From an uncultured Pelagibacteraceae bacterium (GTDB lineage Bacteria; Pseudomonadota; Alphaproteobacteria; Pelagibacterales; Pelagibacteraceae): a stretch of 64,000 nt of DNA. The notes beneath the pieces were generated by a model, which ran no database searches, was not told where the DNA came from, and worked only from the letters and a program-made list of their open reading frames with translations. Made by a program: the position numbers and the translations under genes. Location: assembly GCA_902527635.1 (NCBI GenBank), contig CABZPS010000001.1:1-64000 (forward strand). The letters run 5' to 3'. Below, one piece after another: positions 10,974 through 23,000 of this stretch; the stretch's first letter is position 1, and each line of letters starts with the position of its first letter.

Positions 10974-13900
10974 CTTTTTGTATTTTTGTTTTTGTAGAAA
11001 TTGGATTTTTAAGCTTATCAATCATTTCTCTTGGACAGACCTGTACAAAATTCTTTAGCTCGTTTTCAAAATCATCAATTATTTTTTTTGACAAATTTGA
11101 TCCAGTTTCATTACTATGTTCGAGTACTAGTTCTTTTAATAACTTTGACCAATATTCAGTCTCTACATTTTGCCATACAACTGAGTCAGGATTTACTTTT
11201 TTTTCAAATTCTTTTGATTTATCGTAAATAAAAGCCATACCCCCTGTCATGCCGGCTGCAAAATTATCTCCAACATCGCCAAGAATTACTGCCATTCCAC
11301 CTGTCATATATTCACAACCATTTGAGTCACAACCTTCGATAACAGTTATTGCACCAGAATTTCTTACTGCAAATCTATCCCCAGCTTGACCTGCTGCAAA
11401 AAGTTTACCTGACGTTGCACCATAAAGAACTGTGTTACCAATAATAGTATTCTCATTTGAAATCAAATTACTTTCATCAGGAAGTTTTATTGAAATGGTG
11501 GCTCCTGATAAACCTTTCCCAACGTAATCATTTGCATCGCCTTTTAAATTGAGTTTGAGTCCTTTTGCTGTAAATGCCCCAAAAGATTGTCCAGCTGAAC
11601 CTTTAAAATCAAGAGTTAAAAAATTTTCCTCTAATTTTTCATAACCATATTTTTTATACAAGTGATGTGAAATTCTAGTACCCACAGCTCTGTTAGTATT
11701 TTTAATTAAAAACTCATTATTTATTTTCTCAGAGTTATCTAAAGCCTTTTCTATTTGAGGCCAAATCTCTTGATCCAGCGTATCTGGAACTTGATTAATT
11801 TTTGATATCTCACAGTACCTCTTGTTATTACCAGGGTCTGCTTGTACAAATAGTGGATTAAGATCTAAATCATCTAGATTAGGCGAGGCTTTACTTACCT
11901 GCATCAATAAATCTGTTCGACCAATAACTTCATTTAAAGATTTAAAACCAAGTGAAGCTAAAATTTCTCTTACCTCTGTAGCGATAAACGTAAATAAATT
12001 TACGACTTTGTCAGGAGTTCCTGTAAATTTTTCTCTTAGTTTTTCATCTTGCGTACATACTCCTACAGGACAAGTGTTCGAATGACATTGCCTTACCATA
12101 ATGCAACCCATTGCTACTAATGCTGTTGTTGCTACACCATATTCCTCAGCACCCATCATGGCTGCAATAACCACATCTCTTCCAGTTTTAATACCCCCAT
12201 CAGTTCTTAAAGTAACTTTGTGTCTTAGATTGTTTAATGTTAAAACTTGATTTGCCTCTGTAAGTCCCATCTCCCAAGGAATGCCTACATATTTTACACT
12301 TGTTTGCGGTGTAGCTCCAGTTCCTCCATTATGTCCTGAAATTAAAATTATATCAGCTTTTGCTTTTGCCACGCCAGCTGCAATAGTACCTACACCAGAT
12401 GACGCAACTAATTTGACACCAATTCTTGCCCCAGGGTTGATTTGTTTTAAATCATAAATGAGCTGAGCTAAGTCCTCAATTGAATAAATATCATGATGTG
12501 GAGGTGGAGAAATTAATGTTACGCCTGGTGTTGAATGTCTTAGTTTAGCAATTTCATCTGTTACTTTAAATCCAGGTAATTGTCCACCTTCACCAGGTTT
12601 TGCACCTTGAGCAATTTTAATCTCAATTTCATTACAATTGTTCAAATAATTAATAGTTACACCAAATCTTGCAGATGCGATTTGCTTTACTCTCGAATTA
12701 GCACTATCACCAGAATCCATGATCTTGAATCTATTCGCATCTTCACCACCCTCTCCACTACAAGATGCACCTTTAATCCTATTCATCCCAATAGCCAGAG
12801 TTTCGTGTGCCTCCTTAGACAATGCTCCATGAGACATACTTCCACTACCAAATCTTTTTAATATTTTTTCTATTGGTTCAACCTCAGAAATTTGAACAGA
12901 TGGGCCTAGCTTTTTTTTTCTAAAATCAATCAAATCCCTTAAGTTAATTGGTGGCAAGTTATATATTCCCTCAGCATATTTTTTATATGCTGAATAAGAA
13001 TTTGACCCCACTGCACTCTGTAATAAGTGGATTAATCTGCCTTGATATTGGTGTGTTTCTCCATTCTTTCTGTATCTATAAATACCACCAATAGGCAAAA
13101 CCGTATCAGTGCTCTCAAATGCTTCTTTATGAATTGCACGTATTTTTTTTTCAATTCCTAACAATCCAATACCAGAAATTTTTGAGGTAACTCCTGGAAA
13201 ATAATCATCAACTATTGATCTGCTGAGACCAACAGTCTCAAAATTACATCCACCCCTATAAGAACTTAAAACAGAGATGCCCATTTTTGACATGATCTTT
13301 AACAATCCTGCGTTCACTGATTTGATATACCTTTCGACACATTCGTCAAAACTATACTGACCAAATAACTTTTTCTCATGTCTTTGGTATAAACTATCAA
13401 AAGCTATATATGGATTAACTGTAGTTGCTCCAACTCCTATCAATGTTGCAAAAGAGTGAGTGTCTAACACCTCACCAGATTGAACATTAATTGAAACATA
13501 TCCTCTCAATTTTTTATCAATTAAAAAAGTATTAATCGCTCCAACGCATAACAATATGGGCATAGGCATTCTTGAGTCTGAAATATTTTTGTCACTTAAA
13601 ACTAATTGTGTCACACCCTGTCTAACAGCAATTTCCGACTCTTTTTGAATCCTCTTAATAGAGTCAAGCAAATTTTGCTCATTCGAAAAAGTACAATCTA
13701 TATAAACTGAATTTTTTCCAAAAAAATTAATAAATTTGTTAAATTGTGAATTCGACAATATTGGACTATTCAAGACATAAATATTTTCTTTTGTTAAGGT
13801 ATCAAAATCTAAAATATTGCCGAGATTACCAAATCTAGTTTTCAAACTCATAACTTTGTTTTCTCTTAAAGAGTCAATCGGTGGGTTAGTAACTTGGCTA

Positions 13901-15471
13901 AAATTTTGTCTAAAAAAATGATAAAGTGGTCTATATTTGCCTGATAAAACTGCTAAAGGCGTATCATCACCCATAGAACCTGTCGCTTCTTTGGCATCTT
14001 CGGCCATTGGATGTAAAATTAACTCCAAGTCTTCTAAGCTTATTCCAAAAGTGTGTTGTCGTCTTCTTAGATCTTCGCCATCAAAATTATGTTTCTCATT
14101 AGAAATGGATAATTTTTCATCTAAATCTATTATCTGAGAATTAAAATGTTTATATTCTTTCGCTAAATAGTCTTTAATTTGATTATTAGTAAAAACTTTA
14201 CCTTTTTCAATTCTAACACCAATTATCTCACCGGGTCCTAGTCTACCTTTTGATAAAATTCTTTTTTCATTTAATTCAATCATTCCGGTTTCAGATCCAG
14301 CAAAGAGAAACTTATCTTTTGTTATTGCGTATCTTAAGGGTCTTAAACCATTACGGTCATTTGCTGCAATGACCCATTCATTATCTGTTGCAGCAATTGC
14401 TGCAGGACCATCCCAAGGTTCCATGGTGCTATTTAGAAAATTAAACAGCTGTTGATGGTTTTTTGGCAGAGTTTTGTTTCTTTTTGACCAAGCATCAGGG
14501 ATCATCATTAATTTTGCTAAAGGAGCAGGTTGCCCTGATTTATTTAATAACTCAAAAACATTATCTAATGCTGCAGAATCTGAAACTCCTTTTTGTATTA
14601 CTGGTTTTAAATTTTCAACATTTTCAAAAAAAGGGCTGCTCATCTCTTGTTCATGAACTCTCATCCAGTTTTTGTTTCCTTTATAAGTATTAATTTCACC
14701 ATTATGTGCAACTGCTCTAAATGGTTGAGCTAAACTCCAGCTTGGAGCAGTATTAGTTGAGAATCTCTGGTGAAAAATTGCAAATCTTGAAATAAATCTT
14801 TCATCTGTTAAATCTAAGAAAAAATCTGAAATGGCCTCAGCTAAAAACATGCCTTTGTAAATAATTGATTTAGCACTTATTGAGCAAATATAGAAATTAT
14901 TTAACGATAAATTGAACGCTTTATTCTCGATTTTTTTTCTTGTTTCATAAATTTTTCTCTCAAGATCTTTATCAAGTAAATTTTTATTATTTGCTTTGAA
15001 AAGTACTTGAATTATCTCTGGCATAGTTTGAAGAGCCTTCTCTCCTAAAACTTTTGGATTAACAGGCACCTGTCTCCAACCATAAATACTAAAATCATTT
15101 TTGGTTAACTCACTTTCTACAATCGTTTTACAGCTTTCCTGTGAAGCGTAATCATTCCTTGGCAAAAAAATCATCCCAACACAAATATCAGAACCATCAT
15201 GCGTGTGACCTGTAACTTCTATTTTTTCAACAAAAAAATCTTTAGGTATTTCTAAATGTATTCCTGCCCCATCACCCGTTTTTCCATCAGCATCAACAGC
15301 CCCTCGATGCCAAACAGCTTTTAAAGCTTCAATTCCATATTCAACAACTTCTCTTGATTTTTTTCCCTCAGTCGATGCAATTAATCCTACTCCACATGCA
15401 TCATGTTCCATTTCTTTCGAATAAATATTATTTTTAGTAAGTAATTTTAAATTTTTTTTATAAATATTCAT
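10966..15471 (-). CDS. gltB: Glutamate synthase (NADPH) large chain
   Basis: Class II glutaminase N-terminus (ACGVGLIAS), central and FMN domains, GXGXG repeats. Confidence 0.97.
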   Translation of the reverse strand: MNIYKKNLKLLTKNNIYSKEMEHDACGVGLIASTEGKKSREVVEYGIEALKAVWHRGAVDADGKTGDGAGIHLEIPKDFFVEKIEVTGHTHDGSDICVGMIFLPRNDYASQESCKTIVESELTKNDFSIYGWRQVPVNPKVLGEKALQTMPEIIQVLFKANNKNLLDKDLERKIYETRKKIENKAFNLSLNNFYICSISAKSIIYKGMFLAEAISDFFLDLTDERFISRFAIFHQRFSTNTAPSWSLAQPFRAVAHNGEINTYKGNKNWMRVHEQEMSSPFFENVENLKPVIQKGVSDSAALDNVFELLNKSGQPAPLAKLMMIPDAWSKRNKTLPKNHQQLFNFLNSTMEPWDGPAAIAATDNEWVIAANDRNGLRPLRYAITKDKFLFAGSETGMIELNEKRILSKGRLGPGEIIGVRIEKGKVFTNNQIKDYLAKEYKHFNSQIIDLDEKLSISNEKHNFDGEDLRRRQHTFGISLEDLELILHPMAEDAKEATGSMGDDTPLAVLSGKYRPLYHFFRQNFSQVTNPPIDSLRENKVMSLKTRFGNLGNILDFDTLTKENIYVLNSPILSNSQFNKFINFFGKNSVYIDCTFSNEQNLLDSIKRIQKESEIAVRQGVTQLVLSDKNISDSRMPMPILLCVGAINTFLIDKKLRGYVSINVQSGEVLDTHSFATLIGVGATTVNPYIAFDSLYQRHEKKLFGQYSFDECVERYIKSVNAGLLKIMSKMGISVLSSYRGGCNFETVGLSRSIVDDYFPGVTSKISGIGLLGIEKKIRAIHKEAFESTDTVLPIGGIYRYRKNGETHQYQGRLIHLLQSAVGSNSYSAYKKYAEGIYNLPPINLRDLIDFRKKKLGPSVQISEVEPIEKILKRFGSGSMSHGALSKEAHETLAIGMNRIKGASCSGEGGEDANRFKIMDSGDSANSRVKQIASARFGVTINYLNNCNEIEIKIAQGAKPGEGGQLPGFKVTDEIAKLRHSTPGVTLISPPPHHDIYSIEDLAQLIYDLKQINPGARIGVKLVASSGVGTIAAGVAKAKADIILISGHNGGTGATPQTSVKYVGIPWEMGLTEANQVLTLNNLRHKVTLRTDGGIKTGRDVVIAAMMGAEEYGVATTALVAMGCIMVRQCHSNTCPVGVCTQDEKLREKFTGTPDKVVNLFTFIATEVREILASLGFKSLNEVIGRTDLLMQVSKASPNLDDLDLNPLFVQADPGNNKRYCEISKINQVPDTLDQEIWPQIEKALDNSEKINNEFLIKNTNRAVGTRISHHLYKKYGYEKLEENFLTLDFKGSAGQSFGAFTAKGLKLNLKGDANDYVGKGLSGATISIKLPDESNLISNENTIIGNTVLYGATSGKLFAAGQAGDRFAVRNSGAITVIEGCDSNGCEYMTGGMAVILGDVGDNFAAGMTGGMAFIYDKSKEFEKKVNPDSVVWQNVETEYWSKLLKELVLEHSNETGSNLSKKIIDDFENELKNFVQVCPREMIDKLKNPISTKTKIQKVS

Positions 15472-16910
15472 TATGCAACTCTTGATTTTTTTAATTCTAT
15501 ATTTTCAAGATAAGACTTGATTGACGACGCAGCATCTCTTCCATCTTTTATTGCCCATACTACTAAAGATGCACCTCTTACAATATCTCCAGCAGCAAAA
15601 ACACCTTTGATATTTGTTTCCATAGTATCAAAATCAGCTTTTATTGTTCCCCATTTTGTAACTTGTAACTCTTGTGCTTCAAATAATAATGGCAAGTTTT
15701 CTGGATCAAATCCCAAAGCTTTTATTACCATATCTGCTTTAATTTCATATTCAGATCCTTGTTTAATTTCTGGTCTTCTTCTACCTGAGTCATCTGGATC
15801 TCCAAGTTGGATTTGATTTACAATTAATTTTTCGATTTTATTTTTTCCTTTAAATTCTTTTGGACTAGACAACCAAACAAATTCAACACCTTCTTCTTCC
15901 GCATTAGCTACTTCTCTTGCAGATCCAGGCATATTATCTTTATCTCTTCTATATAAACATTTAACCGAGTTAGCTTTTTGTCTTACTGAGGTTCGAACAC
16001 AATCCATTGCTGTGTCCCCACCTCCAATAACTACAACATCTTTACCTTCAGCATTTAATATACCTTTATCGAATAAATCAACTTTGTCACCCAATCCCTT
16101 TTTATTTGATGCGGTTAAAAACTCCATGGCAGGAAAAATATTATCTAGGTCGTTTCCTGGAAGATTAATCTCTCTTGGTTTATAAACCCCAGTAGCAATT
16201 AAAATTGCATCATGTCCTTTTCTCAGTTGCTCTAGAGTTGCATCCTTACCAACTTCAAAATTTTGTTCAAATTTAATTCCACCATCTTTCAACAATTTGG
16301 TTCTTCTTTCGACTACATGTTTTTCTAATTTAAAATTTGGTATGCCATAAATTAACAAGCCACCTGCTCTGTCATATCTATCATAAACAGTTATTTGATA
16401 TCCGTTTTTCCTGAGTTGTTCAGCGGCTGCAAGTCCAGCAGGTCCAGCACCAATTATTCCAACACTTTGATCTTTTTCATGTTTAACTGAAATTGGTTTT
16501 ACCCATCCATTTTCCCATGCACTATCTGTAATATATTTTTCGACTGATCCAATTGTAACGGTGCCATGGCCTGACTGTTCAATAACACAGTTACCCTCAC
16601 ACAATCTGTCTTGTGGGCATATTCTGCCACAAACCTCGGGCATATTATTTGTACTTTGAGATAATTCATAAGCTTCCCTCAATCTGCCTTCAGCAGTCAA
16701 TTTGAGCCAGTCTGGAATATTGTTACTTAAAGGACAATGGACTTGACAAAAGGGAACACCACATTGAGAGCATCTACTTGACTGCTCTTTTGCTTTTTGA
16801 GTTATAAATTCGTCATAGATTTCGTTAAAATCAGCTTTTCTATTATCTACTCTTCTTTTAGGTGGAGTTTGTTGACCTATTCTGACGAATTTTAGCATTT
16901 TATCAGTCAT
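15471..16910 (-). CDS. gltD: Glutamate synthase small chain
   Basis: Cys-rich Fe-S N-terminus, two dinucleotide-binding motifs (GAGPAGLAAA, VIGGGDTAMDC). Confidence 0.96.
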   Translation of the reverse strand: MTDKMLKFVRIGQQTPPKRRVDNRKADFNEIYDEFITQKAKEQSSRCSQCGVPFCQVHCPLSNNIPDWLKLTAEGRLREAYELSQSTNNMPEVCGRICPQDRLCEGNCVIEQSGHGTVTIGSVEKYITDSAWENGWVKPISVKHEKDQSVGIIGAGPAGLAAAEQLRKNGYQITVYDRYDRAGGLLIYGIPNFKLEKHVVERRTKLLKDGGIKFEQNFEVGKDATLEQLRKGHDAILIATGVYKPREINLPGNDLDNIFPAMEFLTASNKKGLGDKVDLFDKGILNAEGKDVVVIGGGDTAMDCVRTSVRQKANSVKCLYRRDKDNMPGSAREVANAEEEGVEFVWLSSPKEFKGKNKIEKLIVNQIQLGDPDDSGRRRPEIKQGSEYEIKADMVIKALGFDPENLPLLFEAQELQVTKWGTIKADFDTMETNIKGVFAAGDIVRGASLVVWAIKDGRDAASSIKSYLENIELKKSRVA

Positions 16911-16966
16911 ATTTTTTTTAATTTTTTATTAAGATATACATTGTTTTTATTAGTAAAAGAAATATA

Positions 16967-16987
16967 TAGGTCAGTTACTTTGACCTA
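16967..16987. promoter_or_regulatory. Inverted repeat TAGGTCA-N7-TGACCTA in gltD/uppP divergent intergenic region
   Basis: Perfect 7-bp arms (16967-16973, 16981-16987) between divergent genes; operator-like. Confidence 0.4.
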
Positions 16988-17093
16988 ACTATAAGAATAT
17001 TTAGCTTAAAACTTACTTATTCTGATTTTAGCATATCTAATATGATTAAATCGAATTGTTTAAAATGAAAATTTTTTAAGTTACGACAGTTAT

Positions 17094-17861
17094 ATGTTTC
17101 GAGATTTTATAGAAATTTTAATTCTTTCTTTAGTTCAAGGAATTTCTGAATTTTTACCCATAAGCTCATCAGCTCATTTAGTATTAGTATCAAATTTTTA
17201 CGATTTAGAGACAAGTTCTTTGTTGATGGATATAAGTTTACATTTAGGTTCGTTAATTGCTGTAATTTTTTTTTTTAGAAAAGAATTATTTGATCTAAGA
17301 AATAATATAAGATTATTAAGTTTAATAATTATTGGCTCCTTACCTTTAATACTATTCGGATATATTTTATACACCACTGAATTTATTCATCTTTTAAGAA
17401 ATACAAAATTAATTGCATCAACAACATTGTTTTTTGGATTTATACTTTTTATTGCTGATCAAAGTAAAACTGATCGATATATCTCTACGGATTTAAATAT
17501 AAAATCAGTTTTACTAATAAGTCTATTTCAAATATTAGCATTAATACCAGGAGTTAGTAGGGCAGGAATAACAATTACTGCAGCAAGATTTTTAAACTTT
17601 AATAGAATTGACTCAAGTAAAATTTCTTTTTTACTATCTATACCTGCTTTAGCTGGAGCAAGCTTTCTAGGTTTAAGAGAGGCTTTTGAACAATCAATAG
17701 AAGTAAATTATTTATTATTGATTGCCGCTTTTTTATCGTTTACATTCTCATTTTTTACAATTAAATATTTTCTTAAATTTATAAATAGAATTTCTTTTAA
17801 CATATTTGTAGTATATCGAATAATTCTTGGTTTGATTTTATTTTTAATAATATATACTTAA
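17094..17861 (+). CDS. uppP: Undecaprenyl-diphosphatase
   Basis: LVQGISEFLPISSSAHL and PGVSRAGITI motifs. Confidence 0.95.
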   Translation: MFRDFIEILILSLVQGISEFLPISSSAHLVLVSNFYDLETSSLLMDISLHLGSLIAVIFFFRKELFDLRNNIRLLSLIIIGSLPLILFGYILYTTEFIHLLRNTKLIASTTLFFGFILFIADQSKTDRYISTDLNIKSVLLISLFQILALIPGVSRAGITITAARFLNFNRIDSSKISFLLSIPALAGASFLGLREAFEQSIEVNYLLLIAAFLSFTFSFFTIKYFLKFINRISFNIFVVYRIILGLILFLIIYT

Positions 17862-18748
17862 GTTGTTTTTCTAATTAATGGAACTAATTGGGATAATAAT
17901 ACCCCGCTTAATATGAAAAAACAACCAAGTAGATTATTAATTCCTAATATTTGATTTAAAAGAAACCAAGCAGCGATTGTTGCAAATACACCTTCCAAGG
18001 AAAAAATTATTGCTGCTGGTGCTGGTGTTATATTTCTTTGGGCATAAATTTGTAAAACAAATGCAAAACCACCCGAGAAAATCCCAGCATATAAAATTGA
18101 ATCTATTTCATTCAAAATATTTTCAAATATAAATTCTTCAGAAAATGAACCTATAGTCAATGAAAATATAGCAACTAATAGAGTTTGAATTGCGCCAATC
18201 GTTAATGGTAGATTGTACTTTTTAATAATCATTCCAGTAAAAATGATATGTGTACTCCAAAATAAAGCTCCCAATATCACAAGAGTATCACCTAATCTTA
18301 CAGTTGCATCTTGAAAATTTGTTAATAAATATCCGCCTATCAAACATAAAATTACTGATGGCCATACACTCCAATGTAAAAAATCTTTTTTAAAGATGAA
18401 AATAATTATGGGGACCATTGGCACATAAAAAATTGTAAAAAAAGCAGCATTTGCTACATCGGTGTAAAGCAACGCAATCTGTTGTAATGCTGAGCCTAAA
18501 AATAATGACACTCCAATTAAAAAGGAAAGAATAATGAATGTTTTCCTATCAAATCTAAATTCCTTTTTTAGTTTTTTTGCTTCAAACAATAATGCTAAGG
18601 GAATAATAGCTAAAAAACCTACAAAAAATCTTACTGAATTAAAAGTGAATGGACCGATTTTATCCATACCTGTATCCTGTGCAATAAATGTAGTCCCCCA
18701 AATGAAAGTGCATAGTAATGCACTAAATAATGAGAGAGTTTTTGACAT
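17858..18748 (-). CDS. DMT-superfamily (EamA) transporter
   Basis: Ten-TM EamA duplicated repeat; FIWGTTFIAQDTGMDKIGPFTFNSVRF. Confidence 0.9.
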   Translation of the reverse strand: MSKTLSLFSALLCTFIWGTTFIAQDTGMDKIGPFTFNSVRFFVGFLAIIPLALLFEAKKLKKEFRFDRKTFIILSFLIGVSLFLGSALQQIALLYTDVANAAFFTIFYVPMVPIIIFIFKKDFLHWSVWPSVILCLIGGYLLTNFQDATVRLGDTLVILGALFWSTHIIFTGMIIKKYNLPLTIGAIQTLLVAIFSLTIGSFSEEFIFENILNEIDSILYAGIFSGGFAFVLQIYAQRNITPAPAAIIFSLEGVFATIAAWFLLNQILGINNLLGCFFILSGVLLSQLVPLIRKTT

Positions 18749-18753
18749 ATTTT

Positions 18754-20019
18754 TTATACAGCCAATTTATAAGCAAAATTTTTTCCAAGATTTTCTTTCA
18801 AATCGTTGTTAAATCGAGCAGCCTCAGCTCCATCAATTATTCTATGATCATATGATAAAGATAATGGTAAAATTGTTCGTGTTACGAACTTTCCATCAAT
18901 AAAAATTTGTTTTTTTTGAGATTTACCAACTCCTAAAATTGCGACTTCAGGATAATTAATAATAGGTGTAAAAAAAGAACCACCAATACCTCCTAGACTC
19001 GTGATAGTCATAGAACCACCGAATAATTCTTTTTTATCAAGTTTAAGATTTCTACATTGGTCACTTAATTTTTTAAGTTCATTACCTATTAAAGTTATGT
19101 TCTTGTTATCAGCATTTCTAAGTTTTGGTACCATAAGCCCATGCTTTGTATCCACGGCTATTCCAATATGATAATACTTTTTTAGAGTCATTTTTCCTTT
19201 ATCAATTTCATCAATAGATGAATTAAAATTTGGAAATTTTTTAAGTGATGCAGTTAAAGCTTTGACAATAAAAGCTAAAGGAGTAATTTTTTTTTTTTCT
19301 CCAGTGTAAATATCTGTAAGAGAAGTTCTAAACTCTTCTAATTCTGTTATATCTGCCTCATCATGATTGGTCACATGAGGAATATTGGACCAAGAATTCA
19401 TAAGATATTTAGATGAAAGTCTTTTTACTCTTGGAATATCATTTATTTGCGTTTTTCCAAATTCAGAGTGAGGATACTCTAGTTCTATCATTTCATCTTT
19501 TTTGAATACTTTTTCAATATTTCTCTCAGGGGTTTTTGCAACAAATGACTTAATATCACTTTCAGTTACTCTTCCTAATCTTTCACTGCCTTCAACTTTA
19601 CTAATATCAATACCAAGTTCTCTAGCAAATTTTCTGACTTTTGGTGAGGCTGAAGTTTTTTTTGAAAAATCTTTTACGATAATATTTTTTGATCTAACTT
19701 CTTTTTCAATTTCTATTTTGTTTTCTTTGATGTTTTCTTTTTTAGTTGATTGTATTTCTTTAGTTTCTACATTGTTGTCTTTTTTTAACTCAATTTCTAA
19801 AATCTTACTACCCTCAGAAACCTTATCCCCAATATTCAAATTTAATTCTGTAACTATTCCATCATGCGATGAAGGTATTTCAACACTCGATTTATCACTT
19901 TCAATTGTTATTAAGGGATCGTTTTTTTTAATCTCTTGGCCTTTTTTAACTATAATTTCAATAACCTCTACATTTTTGAATTCACCTATGTTTGGAACTT
20001 TTATATCTTTTTTTGACAT
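18754..20019 (-). CDS. aceF: Pyruvate dehydrogenase E2, dihydrolipoyl acetyltransferase
   Basis: Single lipoyl domain (ESDKSSVEIPS), subunit-binding domain, catalytic DHRIIDGAEAARF. Start reassigned from 20097 to internal MSKKDIKVPNIG so it does not overlap aceE. Confidence 0.94.
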   Translation of the reverse strand: MSKKDIKVPNIGEFKNVEVIEIIVKKGQEIKKNDPLITIESDKSSVEIPSSHDGIVTELNLNIGDKVSEGSKILEIELKKDNNVETKEIQSTKKENIKENKIEIEKEVRSKNIIVKDFSKKTSASPKVRKFARELGIDISKVEGSERLGRVTESDIKSFVAKTPERNIEKVFKKDEMIELEYPHSEFGKTQINDIPRVKRLSSKYLMNSWSNIPHVTNHDEADITELEEFRTSLTDIYTGEKKKITPLAFIVKALTASLKKFPNFNSSIDEIDKGKMTLKKYYHIGIAVDTKHGLMVPKLRNADNKNITLIGNELKKLSDQCRNLKLDKKELFGGSMTITSLGGIGGSFFTPIINYPEVAILGVGKSQKKQIFIDGKFVTRTILPLSLSYDHRIIDGAEAARFNNDLKENLGKNFAYKLAV

Positions 20020-20020
20020 T

Positions 20021-23000
20021 CTATAATTTTGTTGGCATAGGTTTATCAGTATCAATCTTATACTTTTTAATTGCTTCCTTAGCATATTTTGATGCAATAA
20101 GCTGTTCCTTAGCTAAAATACTCAGCCCATATGTCGTGATATGTTCCTTATCAACCTCAAAAAATTTTCTTAACTCTTTTCTTGTATCACTTCGTCCAAA
20201 TCCATCCGTTCCTAATGAATAAAAACTTTTATTTACATAAGGTCTTATCTGATCGGAGTTCATTCTCATGTAATCCGAGGCTGCTAAAATTGGTCCTTCA
20301 GTGCTACCCAAACATTTTTCTACGTAACTTTTTTTAGGTTCTTTATCAAGGTTCAGCAGATTGTATCTCTCTACCTCAAGACCATCCCTTCTTAATTCAT
20401 TAAAGCTTGTTACACTCCAAATCTCACTATCGATTTGATACTCATTTTGTAATATTTCTGCACCAGCTATCATTTCTCTTAATATTGTGCCAGATCCAAG
20501 AAACTGAATTTTAGTTTTTTTATACTTATTAAACTCCTTTACTTTGTACATTCCTTTTAAAATACCCTCCTCACATGATTTATCTTTTGGTATTTCTGGA
20601 TGAGGATAATTTTCATTCATGGTTGTAATGTAGTAGAAAATATTTTCTTTTTTCTCATGCATCCTTCTTAAACCTTCTCGAAAAATTACCGCAAGCTCAT
20701 AATGAAATGTTGGATCATATGATTTGCAATTAGGAATAGTCGAAGCCATTAAATGACTGTGACCATCCTGATGTTGCAAACCCTCTCCAGCGAGAGTTGT
20801 TCTTCCAGCAGTAGCTCCAATCAAAAATCCTCTGGACTGACTATCCGCACCTGCCCAAGCAAAATCTCCAATTCTCTGAAAGCCAAACATTGAGTAGAAA
20901 AGATAAATTGGGATCATCTCAATATCATGGTTGGTATATGAAGTTCCAGCAGCTATCCATGATGACATTGCTCCAGCTTCATTAATTCCTTCTTCTAAGA
21001 CTTGACCGCTCTTTTCCTCTTTATACGAACTTAGTTGAGCAGAATCTTCTGGCTCATATTTTTGACCCTCATGTGCGTAGATTCCTATCTTTTGAAAAAA
21101 TCCTTCCATTCCAAAAGTTCTCGCCTCATCAGGAATGATTGGAACCAGTCTTGGCGCAACATTTTTATCTCTCAAAAGATTTGTCAACATTCTAACTAGG
21201 GCCATTGTGGTCGACATTTCTTTTTCACCTGTTGAAACTTTCATATTATCGAAAATATCTTTTGGAGGTGCTTTAATAGGTTTTGCATAAGTAGTTCTCT
21301 CAGGAATAAAACCACCCAACTTAAGTCTTCTTTCTTTAATATATCTTATTTCAGGAGAGTTTTGATCTGGCTTATAATATTCAATATTTTTGACCTGCTG
21401 ATCTGTTAATGGAACATCAAATCTATCTCTATAATACATTAGGTCTTCAACATCTAATTTTTTAGTCTGATGAGTCGTGTTTACACTCTCACCACTTTTA
21501 CCCATGCCATAACCTTTAATAGTCTTCGCAATTACTACAGTTGGGCTACCAATATTTTTAGATGCTTTATCATACGCCGCAAAAACTTTATGAGGATCAT
21601 GTCCACCTCTATTTAATCTCCAAATATCCTTATCTGAAAGATTTGAAACTAGTTCTAGACTTTCTGGATATTTTCCAAAAAATTTTTCTCTAACATAAGC
21701 TCCATTTCTTGCTTTCATTGCTTGATATTCTCCATCAACTGTTTCGTTCATTGTCTTAACAAGATGACCTGTTTTGTCATTGGCTAATAATGAATCCCAA
21801 TAAGAACCCCATATAACTTTGATAACATTCCATCCGGCTCCCCTAAAAATTCCCTCTAACTCTTGTATAATTTTTCCATTTCCTCTTACAGGACCATCTA
21901 ATCTTTGAAGATTGCAATTTATAACAAATATTAGATTATCTAACTTCTCTCTAGCTGCTAAACCAATTGCTCCCAAAGACTCCGGCTCATCCATTTCGCC
22001 ATCACCTAAAAATGCCCAAACTTTTCTACCCTCATCTTTAATTAGTCCTCTATTGATCAAATATTTCATATATCTTGCTTGATAAATCGCTAACATTGGT
22101 CCTAAACCCATAGAGACTGTTGGGAATTGCCAAAAGTTTGGCATTAACCAAGGATGTGGATATGAAGATAAACCACCAGGGTTAACTTCCTGTCTAAAAC
22201 TATCCAACTGTTTTTCATTAAGTCTTCCCTCAAGAAATGCTCTAGCATACATGCCGGGCGCACTGTGACCTTGAAAATAAATGAGATCTCCGCCAAACTT
22301 ATTATTTTTAGCTCTCCAAAAATGATTCATTCCAACATCATATAAAGTTGCAGCAGATGCAAAAGTTCCAATATGACCTCCAAGTTCAGGAAATTTTTTA
22401 TTTGCTCTTACTACCATTGCTGCAGCATTCCATCTAATTAATGATCTAATTCTTCTTTCTATATTCTGATCACCACTTGATTTCTTCTCGTCACTTACAG
22501 GAATTGTATTTATATAGGGAGTGTTCTGTGTGTATGGAATATTAGCTCCCTCCATATAAGCTTTATTGATTAATTCTTTAATCAAATAGTGAGCTCTTTG
22601 ATTTCCATCTTTTTCTATAACGTCTGAAAGAGAATCTAGCCACTCACTTGTCTCTAATGGATCAATATCACCATCATTTACAACTTGAGTTATCTCAGAT
22701 TTTGTTTTTTCTAAATCTAAAATTTTTTTCTTTTGTCCTTCCTTTTTTTTAAGAGAATTTTCTGCCTCTAAAATTAAATTTTCAGTGTTTTTTGGAACCT
22801 CTTTTAATGGAGTAGATTGTTGATTGGAACTTAATATACTAAGTATCAAATCACCCTTTGAAACTTTATCTCCAACTTTTACATCTATCGTTTCAATTTT
22901 TCCCGACAAAGTTGATGGAATTTCAACACTAGATTTATCACTTTCAATAGTAACAACTGGATCATTTTTTTTTATTTCTTGACCCTCTTTTACTAGTAAT

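Noticed and set aside
12580-12861. Plus-strand ORFs inside gltB (11031, 11822, 12580, 13937, 14463, 14474)
   Set aside because: All lie within the intact gltB coding sequence on the opposite strand; no protein-family features.
19502-20026. 174-aa plus-strand ORF
   Set aside because: Antisense to aceF; an open reverse frame over a Ser/Lys-rich coding region with no independent support.
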